Source: Salinisphaera sp.
Lineage (GTDB): Bacteria > Pseudomonadota > Gammaproteobacteria > Nevskiales > Salinisphaeraceae
Direction: 5' to 3'
Assembly (NCBI RefSeq): GCF_002729955.1
Contig: NZ_PBYA01000034.1
Coordinates: 1 to 64,000 of the forward strand
DNA length: 64,000 nucleotides
Below, piece after piece: positions 19,759 through 28,071 of the stretch. Under the pieces are notes generated by a model. The model had not been told where the DNA came from. It worked only from the letters and a program-made list of their open reading frames with translations, and did not search any database. Every line of letters begins with the position of its first letter. Position 1 is the first letter of the stretch. A program made the translations under genes and the position numbers.

Positions 19759-20772
19759 TCATCGTGCACGGCCACTGCTGTGAACGGCAGCGGCCATGTG
19801 CAGGGCGGTATCGATGGCAGCCTGCAGACTGCCGCAATCCACCGCATCGCTGCCGGCCAGATCAACGGCCGTGCCGTGGTCGACCGAGGTGCGAACGATG
19901 GGCAGGCCCAGGCTGATGTTCACCGTGCGGCCAAAGCCCAGGTGCTTGATCACGGGCAGGCCCTGATCGTGATACATCGCGACCACCGCATCGGCGCCGG
20001 CCAGCCGATGCGGGGTGAACAGCGTATCGGCCGGTAGCGGCCCCACCAGGTCGAGGCCGCGTGCGCGCTCGGCTTCGAGCACCGGCGTGATGACCTCGAT
20101 CTCTTCGCGACCGAGATAGCCGTCTTCACCGGCATGCGGGTTCAGCCCGGCCACGAGAAGCCTCGGCCGGGCGATACCGAAGCGCTCGCGCAGGCCGGTT
20201 TCAGTCACGCGCAGGGTGTGGGTCAACGACTCGCGGGTCAGCGCGGCCGGTACATGGGCGAGGGGAATATGCACGCTCGCCAAAGCAACGCGCAGCGCGC
20301 CATCGTCGGTGGCCAGCATCATCACCGGCTCGTCGCTTGCACAGCGCTCAGCCAGATAGCCTGTGTGGCCGGAAAACACGATACCGGCCTCGTTGATCAC
20401 CGCCTTGTGCACCGGCCCGGTCACCAGACCCGCGCAGCGCCCGTCTTGGCACAGGTCGACCGCGCGATCCAGGCAGTCGAGCACGTAGCGGGCGTTGGCG
20501 CAATCCAGCACGCCGGGTTTGGGGGTGTTCATGCATCGCAGCGGTTCGATGCCCAGCGTGCCGGCCGGCAGCGGCCGCGGCGGCGCGTCGTAGTCGATGG
20601 TCTCGAGCGTGAGCGCCAGCCCGAGCTGGGCAGCACGGGCCTGGAGCAGGTCCGGATCGGCCACGGCCACCAGCTGGGCCGACTGCTCGCGCTGGGCGAT
20701 ACGTACGGCCAGATCCGGGCCGATACCGGCGGGTTCGCCCGGAGTGAAGGCCAGGCGGGCAGTCGCGCTCAA
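19759..20772 (-). CDS. pdxA: 4-hydroxythreonine-4-phosphate dehydrogenase
   Basis: 337 residues. The start RLAFTPGEPAGIGPDLAVRIA and the metal-binding His regions (FSGHTGYLAE, MYHDQGLPVIKH) identify PdxA of pyridoxal-phosphate synthesis. The start codon is a TTG at 20772. No other start is possible upstream, because the surA stop TAG lies in the same frame only two codons before it, and no nearby downstream start fits the family. It is cotranscribed with surA. Confidence 0.95.
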   Translation of the reverse strand: MSATARLAFTPGEPAGIGPDLAVRIAQREQSAQLVAVADPDLLQARAAQLGLALTLETIDYDAPPRPLPAGTLGIEPLRCMNTPKPGVLDCANARYVLDCLDRAVDLCQDGRCAGLVTGPVHKAVINEAGIVFSGHTGYLAERCASDEPVMMLATDDGALRVALASVHIPLAHVPAALTRESLTHTLRVTETGLRERFGIARPRLLVAGLNPHAGEDGYLGREEIEVITPVLEAERARGLDLVGPLPADTLFTPHRLAGADAVVAMYHDQGLPVIKHLGFGRTVNISLGLPIVRTSVDHGTAVDLAGSDAVDCGSLQAAIDTALHMAAAVHSSGRAR

Positions 20773-20778
20773 GGGTGG

Positions 20779-22197
20779 CTAGCCACCGCCGGTGGCCTGA
20801 TAGCCCGGCATGCGTACATCGACATAGGCTTCGTCGCGCAGCTTGCGCAGCCACAGCTCGCCTTCCTCGACCGACTTCTGTTCGCCCAGCGTACGCCGTA
20901 CGCGGTCGCGAGCGGCTTCCTGGGTCTGGTCGCGCTGGCGCCGATCGGTGACCTTCAGGATCTCGTAGCCTTCGCCGGTCTGGAAGACCGGGCTGACCTC
21001 ACCGGGCGACAGCGCTTCGAGCTGGCGCCGGGTGATCGGGTCGAGCCGCTGCTGTTCGGGCTGTACCCAGCCCAGGTCGCCGCCCTGGTTGGCGGTTGCC
21101 GTATCGTCGGAATACTCGCGCGCCAGCGCGGCGAAGTCGTCGCCGGCCTCGAGGCGCTCGCGAATCTGGCGGCCGAGTTCGCGGGTGCGTTCGGCGTCGC
21201 GAATTTCGTTGGGCTTGAGCAGGATATGGCGGGTCTGTACTTCCTGCACCATGACCTTGGGCTGATTCTGGGCGTCGCGGCCGCGCACGTCTTCCAGCTG
21301 CACCAGATGAAAGCCTTGGCTGTCGCGGAATACCTCGCTGGTCTCGCCGGGCGATAGCGAGGGCACCACGTCGCGGAAGGTGCGCGACAGATAGTTGCCC
21401 TGCATCCAGCCCATATCGCCACCGTCGAGCGCGTTCTCGCCCTTGGAATGGGACGCGGCCACGTCGGCGAAGTCGGCATCGCCGTCCACGATCTGCTCAC
21501 GCAGTGCTTCCAGCTGGTCGCGGGTGGCTTCGATGGTGGCCGAATCCGCGCCCTCGCTTACCGGCAACAGGATATGGCGTACCCGATACTCACGATCCTG
21601 GGCGTTGCGCAGCGACTGATTTTCCAGGTAGCGGTCGACGTCCTCGTCGCTCACCGAGACCTTGGACATCACTTCCTGGCGACGCAGCTTGCTGACCAGA
21701 AGTTCTTCGCGCACCTGCTCGCGCAGCTGTTCCATGGTCATGCTGTCGGCGGCCACCGCACGCATGAACTGCTGCATGTCCATGTTGTTCTGCTGGGCGA
21801 TACGGCCGATGCCGGCATCGATTTCCTGATCGCTGACTTCGATACCGCGCTCACGCGCGCGCTGGACCTGCAGGCGCTGCATGATCAGCTGATCGAGCAC
21901 CTGCGAGCGCAGGATATTGGGCGGCATCTGGTCGGCGCGCCCGCCGGCGCGGGCACGAATACGCGCCACCGCCTCGTTGAGTTCGCTCTCCAGAATCACG
22001 CCATCGCCGACCACGGCCACGATTTCGTCCAGGGTCTGGGCGCTGGGCTGTGCGGGGGCGGCGTCGGCGCTGTCCGACGAGCGGCTCATCAGCGAGTAGT
22101 CGTCGGGAAAGCCCAGGCTCTGTGCCGATGCCGGCAGAGAGAGGAACGCCAGCGGCGTGATGGCGAGCGCTAGGCCCGTAGCGAGGAGATATCTCAT
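20779..22197 (-). CDS. surA: Periplasmic chaperone / peptidyl-prolyl isomerase SurA
   Basis: 472 residues. A signal peptide (MRYLLATGLALAITPLAFLSLPASA) is followed by the N-terminal chaperone domain and two parvulin domains (first near YRVRHILLPV, second near QTRHILLKPNE). SurA escorts outer-membrane proteins, LptD among them, to the BAM complex. Its ATG overlaps the lptD stop (ATGA), which couples the chaperone to its client. It runs into pdxA in the same frame. Confidence 0.96.
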   Translation of the reverse strand: MRYLLATGLALAITPLAFLSLPASAQSLGFPDDYSLMSRSSDSADAAPAQPSAQTLDEIVAVVGDGVILESELNEAVARIRARAGGRADQMPPNILRSQVLDQLIMQRLQVQRARERGIEVSDQEIDAGIGRIAQQNNMDMQQFMRAVAADSMTMEQLREQVREELLVSKLRRQEVMSKVSVSDEDVDRYLENQSLRNAQDREYRVRHILLPVSEGADSATIEATRDQLEALREQIVDGDADFADVAASHSKGENALDGGDMGWMQGNYLSRTFRDVVPSLSPGETSEVFRDSQGFHLVQLEDVRGRDAQNQPKVMVQEVQTRHILLKPNEIRDAERTRELGRQIRERLEAGDDFAALAREYSDDTATANQGGDLGWVQPEQQRLDPITRRQLEALSPGEVSPVFQTGEGYEILKVTDRRQRDQTQEAARDRVRRTLGEQKSVEEGELWLRKLRDEAYVDVRMPGYQATGGG

Positions 22198-24674
22198 GGG
22201 AAGCGGATGGTATCAAAAGAGCTGCTCGAACTGCGGCCACGGTTGTCGTCGTCGTAGACGTCATCGTCGACGAACGACTGGACGGTGTCGCCGAACTGGC
22301 CGAGGCCGTTGAGTACGAACTGGAACATGATGGCGGTATCCATGCTGCCGTCGTTGTCTGCCACATAGCGCCGCCAGGCCACACGCCCTGCCCAGCAGCA
22401 GGAGGGGCGGTATTCGAAGCCGGCCAGCGTCTCCACGTTTTGACTCTCCTCGAGCGAGTAGTTCCAACGTCCGAGTACGTCGAGGTTCTCGGTGACCGGT
22501 GCGCGCAGGCCGACCGCGGTCTGTTCCAGATCCTCGTAGGCGCCGGGCACCAGCGTGGTACGGGTGTTGTCGTCGTCGATACGGTCGACTACGCGCAGCG
22601 GCCGATAGTCGTTGTAGCGGCGATAGCCCAGATCGAGTTGATAGCCGGCATCGGTGCGATAGCTGGCCGTGGCAGAGGCGCGATTGACGCGGCTGTCGTC
22701 GGGGTCGTACTGCACCGTGGTACGGGCGGTGATGTGCTCGGTGGGGCGCAGCTCCAGGCCGGCCACATAGTCCGAACCGCGATCGCCGTAGCCGATTTCG
22801 CCGCTGGCGGGCATGTTCACGCGCAGATCCCGAAAGCCGGTGACACGACCGAAGTCGACCTTGGCCACGGTGCGCCCGCTCTCCGGCTCGATGAAACGCG
22901 AGGACACGCCCAGGGTGAGCTGGTTGGCGTCGCCGATACGATCCGAGCCGACAAAACGGTTATCCGAAAACAGGCGGTCGAAGTGCAGATCGGCCACGCC
23001 GGAATCGAAGATGGGGATATCCGACTGGTCCTCGTAAGCGGTGTACAGATACTGTGCGCGCGGCTCCAGCGTCTGTACCCAGCCATCGTTGAAGCTGCGC
23101 GCGAAGCGCAGCCCGCTGCCGAAGGTGAACTGGGGGATATCGCGGGTGATCACATCGTCGCCGCCGGTATCCGCGGGACTGAAGTTGTTGGCGTCGTCGA
23201 AATTGCGAAGCTGGTAGCGGGTTACGCGATAGGAGGCTTCGCTGTTGGCATACCAGCCGCCGCGATCCACGCCCCAGAGCAGGCGTGGGCGTGCTTCGGC
23301 GCGATAGGCATCGATATCGTCGTCGCGTTGAAAATTGCTGAACTCGGCGTCGAGTCCGGCACGTACGGGCGTGCTCGGGGTGAGCATTTCCAGGCGCGCC
23401 TGAGGCATGCGCTTGTAGGGCTCGTTGCTGAACGCCCGGTCGAGGTTGTCGTTGTCATCGTCGTAGTCGTCCAGGGTCTGGAAATCCTGGGCGAGCAGGG
23501 TGAAGCGCAGGCCGGTGTCCACCGCGGTCAGGCGCACGGCCTGTTCCAGCTGCGAGGTCGAGGTGCCGGCGAGATCGTTGCTGAGATCGTCGAAATACTG
23601 ATCGTCGCTCACGCGCGTGTAATTGGCCTCGACACCCAGATGCGGGGTGAGCTGGCCAATATGCTCGAAGTGGAACAGCGCGCGATCGTCGTCGTATTCG
23701 TTATCGCTGGGCAGGTATTCGCCGTCGAATTCGCCGCGGTGGTGGGCATAGAGATAGCGTAGCTGGCCGCCCAGCTGCAGGCCCCGCTTGCCGAGTATGC
23801 GCGGCACGAGGGTGGCGTCGTAGTTGGGCGCCAGGTTGAAGTAGTAGGGCACGGCCAGTTCGAAGCCGGAATCGCTGGTACTGCCGATCGTCGGCGGCAG
23901 CACGCCGGTGTGGCGCCGGTTGTCGATCGGGAAATTCAGGTAGGGCGAATAGAACACCGGTACGCCATAGAAGCGCATGACCGTATCGAAGGCCTCGCCG
24001 CGGCCGCTGGTGCGATCCAGCTCGATACGGTTCGCCGACAGCAGCCAGGCCTTGGTTTCGCCGTCGCAGGTGGTGTAGTCGGCGTCGGTGAGCTCGAAAC
24101 GCCCACCCCCCAGCGCGTTGACCGTGGCCGCCTGACCCCGGCCGCCGTTGGTCAGTATCGAATAGTTGGCCTGCTTGAACTCGCCGGTCTCGTCGTTGAC
24201 CAGCACGTCGCCGCTGTCGGCGGTCAGGAAAACGCCGGGCCGATAATATTGCAGGCCGTCGCGTGCCTGGGCACGGCCGCTCTTGCGGTCGTAGCGCACG
24301 AACGGTGCTTCCAGGGCCTGGCCGTTGCGCTCGAGCCGGACATTGCCGGTGGCCTCGGCGACTTCGTCCTGCAGACTGGCCTGATCGGCGACGAGGGTGG
24401 AATCCGCGCTCGGTTCGGGCAGGGCGATGGGCGGCGTATCGACCGCACACCCCATCTCCGCGGCAATGCTAGGCTTGGGCGCCAGCGCGCCGACACAGAT
24501 AACCGAAACGCCCAGCACCCACGGCGTCGCGGTCGGCAGGCGCAGCGCGAAACGACCCCGCTGCAACGCCGACTGGCGCTGCAGGCAGCCGGTATCGAAA
24601 CGACCCGAACTGAAACGACCCAAACCGAAGCGACAATAGTGAACAGCGATACGAATCACGGCGGGATGTCTCAC
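22194..24674 (-). CDS. lptD: LPS-assembly protein LptD
   Basis: 826 residues. The OstA-like periplasmic domain spans about residues 95-230 (NVRLERNGQALEAPFVRYDR), followed by a 26-strand barrel. LptD inserts lipopolysaccharide into the outer leaflet with LptE. The cysteines match the E. coli arrangement: one at the mature N-terminus (EMGC, residue 76), one in DYTTCDGE and the adjacent pair in PSCCWAG, so the inter-domain disulfides should form. Before the signal segment (TPWVLGVSVICVGAL) lies an unusual 45-residue lead containing three 5-residue RFxxG repeats. ATG 24674 is the only ATG start. Confidence 0.93.
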   Translation of the reverse strand: MRHPAVIRIAVHYCRFGLGRFSSGRFDTGCLQRQSALQRGRFALRLPTATPWVLGVSVICVGALAPKPSIAAEMGCAVDTPPIALPEPSADSTLVADQASLQDEVAEATGNVRLERNGQALEAPFVRYDRKSGRAQARDGLQYYRPGVFLTADSGDVLVNDETGEFKQANYSILTNGGRGQAATVNALGGGRFELTDADYTTCDGETKAWLLSANRIELDRTSGRGEAFDTVMRFYGVPVFYSPYLNFPIDNRRHTGVLPPTIGSTSDSGFELAVPYYFNLAPNYDATLVPRILGKRGLQLGGQLRYLYAHHRGEFDGEYLPSDNEYDDDRALFHFEHIGQLTPHLGVEANYTRVSDDQYFDDLSNDLAGTSTSQLEQAVRLTAVDTGLRFTLLAQDFQTLDDYDDDNDNLDRAFSNEPYKRMPQARLEMLTPSTPVRAGLDAEFSNFQRDDDIDAYRAEARPRLLWGVDRGGWYANSEASYRVTRYQLRNFDDANNFSPADTGGDDVITRDIPQFTFGSGLRFARSFNDGWVQTLEPRAQYLYTAYEDQSDIPIFDSGVADLHFDRLFSDNRFVGSDRIGDANQLTLGVSSRFIEPESGRTVAKVDFGRVTGFRDLRVNMPASGEIGYGDRGSDYVAGLELRPTEHITARTTVQYDPDDSRVNRASATASYRTDAGYQLDLGYRRYNDYRPLRVVDRIDDDNTRTTLVPGAYEDLEQTAVGLRAPVTENLDVLGRWNYSLEESQNVETLAGFEYRPSCCWAGRVAWRRYVADNDGSMDTAIMFQFVLNGLGQFGDTVQSFVDDDVYDDDNRGRSSSSSFDTIRFP
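24588..24632 (-). repeat. Three 15-bp tandem repeats in the lptD leader region
   Basis: On the minus strand three consecutive 15-mers each begin CGTTTC or CGCTTC and end GGT or GGC, coding RFGLG, RFSSG and RFDTG. They lie inside the N-terminal lead of LptD, before its hydrophobic signal segment. The copies differ at several bases. Confidence 0.7.
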
Positions 24675-24734
24675 CCTTTGGCGTGGCGAAACGCGTGGCC
24701 CTGGCCACGGCGCGGCGCCGCAGAAAGCGGTTGT

Positions 24735-24748
24735 GTTCGCAAGCGAAC
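24735..24748. promoter_or_regulatory. 14-bp palindrome between lptD and amgK
   Basis: GTTCGC-AA-GCGAAC is a perfect inverted repeat in the 155-bp divergent region. It lies 15-29 bases downstream of a candidate lptD -10 box. It could be an operator or a hairpin in the lptD leader; no regulator is known from sequence alone. Confidence 0.35.
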
Positions 24749-24763
24749 CCCCAATGCCGCCCG

Positions 24764-24792
24764 ATTATGCGCACCCGCTCGAATACCCGCAA
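24764..24792 (-). promoter_or_regulatory. Candidate lptD promoter
   Basis: On the minus strand TTGCGG (24792-24787) and CATAAT (24769-24764) are 17 bases apart, about 90 bases before the lptD ATG. The -10 matches five of six consensus bases, the -35 three of six. No sigma-E type GGAACTT motif was seen. Confidence 0.35.
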
Positions 24793-24829
24793 TAAAACAG
24801 GTCGCACCACGCGTCGGGGAGTCAGCCGC

Positions 24830-25819
24830 ATGAACGGCAGCCAGGATTCCCGCAGGCACGCACTGGAAGCCTGGGTCGCGCAGCAACTCGAGGCCATGCC
24901 GAGCTGGACGGTCGCCTCCGCCGACGCCAGTTTCCGACGCTACTTCCGCGCCCGACTGGGCGAAGGCGAAGCCGAGCGCAGCTATATCGCCATGGATGCC
25001 CCGCCCGAACGCGAGGACAATCCCGCATTCGTACGCATCGCCGAACTCATGGCCGCCGCCGGCCTGAACGTGCCGCGGGTGCTGGCGGTCGACTACGAGC
25101 ACGGCTTCATGCTGCTCAGCGATCTGGGCACGCGCACCTTTCTCGACGTGCTCGATGCCGACAACGCCGATGCCCTGTTCGGCGCGGCCACCGGTGCGCT
25201 CATCGATTGGCAGCAGGCCAGCCAGCCGGGTGTGCTGGCGAACTACGATCGCGCCACCCTGGGCACCGAGCTGGAACTGTTTCGCGACTGGTATCTGGCG
25301 CGCCATCTGCGCTACACGCCGACGGCTGAAGAACAGGCCGATATCGATCGCGCCTTCACTTTTCTGCTCGATGAAATCTGTGCCCAGCCAAAGGTTTACG
25401 TGCATCGCGACTACATGCCGCGCAATCTCATGGTCAGCCATCCGCTGCCGGGCGTGCTTGATTTTCAGGATGCTCGTTACGGGCCGGTGACCTACGACCT
25501 GGCCAGTCTGTTTCGCGATGCCTTCATCAGCTGGCCGGCCGATCGTATCGACGGCTGGGTTCGCCACTACTGGGACGCCGCCCGCGAGCGTCGTATCCCG
25601 GTCGGCGACGATTTCGAAGCGTTCAAGCGTGATCTCGCGCTCATGGGCGCACAGCGCCATCTCAAGGTGCTGGGCATCTTCGCGCGTATCGCCCACCGCG
25701 ACGGCAAGCCGCGCTATCTCGCCGATACGCCGCGCTTCGTGCGCTATCTGGAGCCCGTGGTGGCGGCATACGAACCGTTGAACGGACTGGCCCCGCTGCT
25801 GGCGAAGTCCGCGCCATGA
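24830..25819 (+). CDS. amgK: Anomeric MurNAc/GlcNAc kinase AmgK
   Basis: 329 residues with the aminoglycoside-phosphotransferase fold: Brenner motif VHRDYMPRNLMV (HxDxxxxN) at about residues 191-202 and the Mg-binding LDFQDARYGP segment. In Pseudomonas, AmgK phosphorylates MurNAc at C1 in the fosfomycin-resistant peptidoglycan recycling bypass. The adjacent MurU homologue makes that function likely. ATG 24830 (MNGSQDSRR) with GGGGAG 7 bases before it is preferred over an upstream reading that overlaps the lptD promoter region. It overlaps murU by four bases. Confidence 0.9.
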   Translation: MNGSQDSRRHALEAWVAQQLEAMPSWTVASADASFRRYFRARLGEGEAERSYIAMDAPPEREDNPAFVRIAELMAAAGLNVPRVLAVDYEHGFMLLSDLGTRTFLDVLDADNADALFGAATGALIDWQQASQPGVLANYDRATLGTELELFRDWYLARHLRYTPTAEEQADIDRAFTFLLDEICAQPKVYVHRDYMPRNLMVSHPLPGVLDFQDARYGPVTYDLASLFRDAFISWPADRIDGWVRHYWDAARERRIPVGDDFEAFKRDLALMGAQRHLKVLGIFARIAHRDGKPRYLADTPRFVRYLEPVVAAYEPLNGLAPLLAKSAP

Positions 25820-26490
25820 GCGCACCCATGAAAGCGATGATTCTGGCCGCCGGACGCGGCGAGCGCCTGCGCCCGCTCACCGACGAAACCCCCAAGCCGT
25901 TGATCGAGGTCGGGGCCCGCTCGTTGATCGGCCATCACCTGCATGCATTGGCAGCCGGCGGTTTCGAAGACGTGGTGATCAACGTCGCATATCGCGGCGA
26001 GCAGATCGTGGCCGCGCTCGGCGACGGCAGTGCCTGGGGGCTGCGCCTGCACTACAGTCGCGAAATACCCGGCGAACTGGATACCGGCGGCGGCATCCGC
26101 CAGGCCCTGCCGCTGCTGGGCGAGGCACCATTCGCGCTGATCAGCGCCGACGTGTTCACCGACTACGACTATGCCCGGCTGCAGGAACGCCACCATGCCG
26201 ATGCGCACTGCGTGCTGGTCGATAACCCCGAACACCATGCACGGGGTGACTTCGGCCTCGTCGACGGCCGGCTGGTCGATCGCGACCCGCGGCTGACCTA
26301 TGCCGGCATCGGTGTGTTTGATCCGCGGCGATTCGCCGCGCGCGATACGCAACGCTTTGCCTTATCCGTGGTCATACGCGAAGCGCTGGCCGAGGGCCGG
26401 GCCAGCGGCGAGCATCATCAGGGCGAATGGATCGACGTCGGCCGGCCCAGCGCGCTCGAGGCGGCCCGCCGCGCGGCCGAGCGTGGCTGA
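25816..26490 (+). CDS. murU: MurNAc-1-phosphate uridylyltransferase MurU
   Basis: 224 residues with the nucleotidyltransferase signature MILAAGRGERLRPLTDETPKPL near the N-terminus and the DVFTDYDYARL metal-binding region. It makes UDP-MurNAc from MurNAc-1-P and UTP, feeding recycled sugar back to cell-wall synthesis without de novo MurA. Its ATGA overlap with amgK indicates coupled translation. Confidence 0.92.
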   Translation: MSAPMKAMILAAGRGERLRPLTDETPKPLIEVGARSLIGHHLHALAAGGFEDVVINVAYRGEQIVAALGDGSAWGLRLHYSREIPGELDTGGGIRQALPLLGEAPFALISADVFTDYDYARLQERHHADAHCVLVDNPEHHARGDFGLVDGRLVDRDPRLTYAGIGVFDPRRFAARDTQRFALSVVIREALAEGRASGEHHQGEWIDVGRPSALEAARRAAERG

Positions 26491-26581
26491 AGTCGAAAGC
26501 GCTGTTAGAATCCCGGGCCTGTCGCGCCGGTCACCGAGGGCGAATCGGGCCGACGCACCGTCAAGACAATGGAGAAGCCGC

Positions 26582-27010
26582 ATGCCGGCGAGTATGTCGA
26601 ACTCTTTGATCCGGATACTGTTTGCCGGGCTCGTGATTCTCGCGAGCGCGGGCTGTGCATCGAATGCGGTGGTCACGCCCAGCGCGCCCGACCAAAGCGT
26701 ACTGGCGCCGGCGGAACAGGCGCTGGCCAAGGCACGCGCGGCCGATGCCGACACCTTTGCGCCACGTGCGGTCGATGCTTCGCGACGCCGTATTTCCACC
26801 GCCCGCGATATTCTCTACAGCGCGGCGCGTGCCAATCGCGAACTCAACGACACCGAACGCGCCCGGGTCGAGGCGCTGGTAGCAGCGGCCGAGCTGGATG
26901 CCCGTTCGGCGTTGACCCAGACCCAGGCAAAGGCGGTACAGACCAAGCTGGCCGAGCTGCAGGGCCAGCTCGACGGTTCGGCCGCGAACGCGACGGAGGG
27001 TGCGCGATGA
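26582..27010 (+). CDS. DUF4398-like small lipoprotein
   Basis: 142 residues. Start ATG 26582 has GGAG 7 bases upstream; longer in-frame readings run antisense-like through murU. The N-terminus is a lipoprotein signal (LFAGLVILASAGC), with Cys25 as the probable lipidated residue. The rest is helical and Ala/Glu/Arg-rich (EQALAKARAAD, RARVEALVAAAELDAR), as in DUF4398 proteins, which lie in the periplasm; their function is unknown. The stop overlaps the next ATG, and the partner gene is an OmpA lipoprotein with a similar helical region. Confidence 0.75.
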   Translation: MPASMSNSLIRILFAGLVILASAGCASNAVVTPSAPDQSVLAPAEQALAKARAADADTFAPRAVDASRRRISTARDILYSAARANRELNDTERARVEALVAAAELDARSALTQTQAKAVQTKLAELQGQLDGSAANATEGAR

Positions 27011-28020
27011 ACAAGTCCTGGATGATCGCGCTCAGCCTGGCCCCTTTCATCGCCGGCTGTTCCGTATTCGAAAGCAACGTGGTGCCGCCGGGCCCGGCGC
27101 TCACCGGTGTCAATGCACAGAACGCCGCGCTGCAGAGCCAGATCAAGCGCGTGCGGGACGGCGAAGCACGCTTTGCGCCGCTGGACAACGCCCGCGAGGC
27201 GCTTACTGCTGCCGAAGCACAGCCGGACGTCGAGCAATACGCGGCCAACGAACTGGCCGGGGCGCGCAGCGCGCTCGAAGAGGCCGAGCAGGGCTGGCAG
27301 GGGCTCGCCAACAAGCAGCGTCCGGCCGATGCCAAGCTGGTGGCAGTAGCCGAACAGGCCCATCGGGCACGGCGTCTGGCCGAAATCGCCCGCTATACCG
27401 CGGTACGCGAAATCAATCTCGAAAAGCTGATCGCGGTCAACGACGAGCTCAAGGCGCGCGGCGAGCGCTCGGCGCCCGCCTCGGGCAGTGCGCCGGCCGC
27501 CGGCGCGGGCGAAGTACAGCCGGTATCGCCGGCCGATCGCAAGCTGGTCGGACAACAGGTGGTGCCGGACCGCTTCGGCGATGTCTCGTTCGAAACCGGT
27601 ACGGCGCGCATGAAGGCCGAATCCCAGGCCGCCGTGCGCCAGCTTGCCGACCTGCTCAAGGCGCATCCGACCGTGGGCGTGGCCATCTTTGGCCACACCG
27701 ACAGCGTTGGCCCCGCGCCGGAATCCATCGACCGCTTCGTGGCGGCTAACCCCGGCCTGGACGAACAGGCCCCGACTCGCGAAGACAAGGTGCGCGCCTT
27801 CAACCTTGCGTTGTCGGCCGCGCGGGCACGGGCCGTGGCCCAGCAGCTGGTGGAAAACGGTGTTCCGGCACGGCGTATTGGCGCCCGTGGTTTCGGGGAT
27901 ACCCAGCCGGTGGCCTCCAACGACACCGCCGAGGGGCGGCGCGCCAACCGCCGTATCGAAGCCGTGATCGTACCGGGTCCCGACAGCCCCGAAGCCCGCA
28001 GCGCGCGCTCGGGCTCCTAG
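27007..28020 (+). CDS. OmpA-domain lipoprotein with DUF4398-like helical region
   Basis: 337 residues. Lipoprotein signal MNKSWMIALSLAPFIAGC, then an Ala/Glu-rich helical segment (about 35-150), an Ala/Pro/Gly linker, and an OmpA C-like peptidoglycan-binding domain (about 185-320: FGHTDSVG ... LSAARARAV ... NRRIEAVI). The domain carries an insertion of about 25 residues (PAPESIDRFVAANPGLDEQ and on) right after the HTDSVG loop, where most family members continue directly into the next helix. It probably tethers the outer membrane to peptidoglycan together with its upstream partner. Start overlaps that gene (ATGA). Confidence 0.85.
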   Translation: MNKSWMIALSLAPFIAGCSVFESNVVPPGPALTGVNAQNAALQSQIKRVRDGEARFAPLDNAREALTAAEAQPDVEQYAANELAGARSALEEAEQGWQGLANKQRPADAKLVAVAEQAHRARRLAEIARYTAVREINLEKLIAVNDELKARGERSAPASGSAPAAGAGEVQPVSPADRKLVGQQVVPDRFGDVSFETGTARMKAESQAAVRQLADLLKAHPTVGVAIFGHTDSVGPAPESIDRFVAANPGLDEQAPTREDKVRAFNLALSAARARAVAQQLVENGVPARRIGARGFGDTQPVASNDTAEGRRANRRIEAVIVPGPDSPEARSARSGS

Positions 28021-28034
28021 GCTGGGAAAGCGAA

Positions 28035-28065
28035 GGACGACGCGCGCTTCGTGCGTGCGCCGTCC
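28035..28065. terminator. Hairpin between the convergent OmpA gene and lexA
   Basis: GGACGACGCGCGC (28035-28047) pairs with 28053-28065 with one G-T pair and one mismatch. It has no T-run on either side, so it would be a weak or Rho-assisted terminator. Confidence 0.35.
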
Positions 28066-28071
28066 GGCCGT

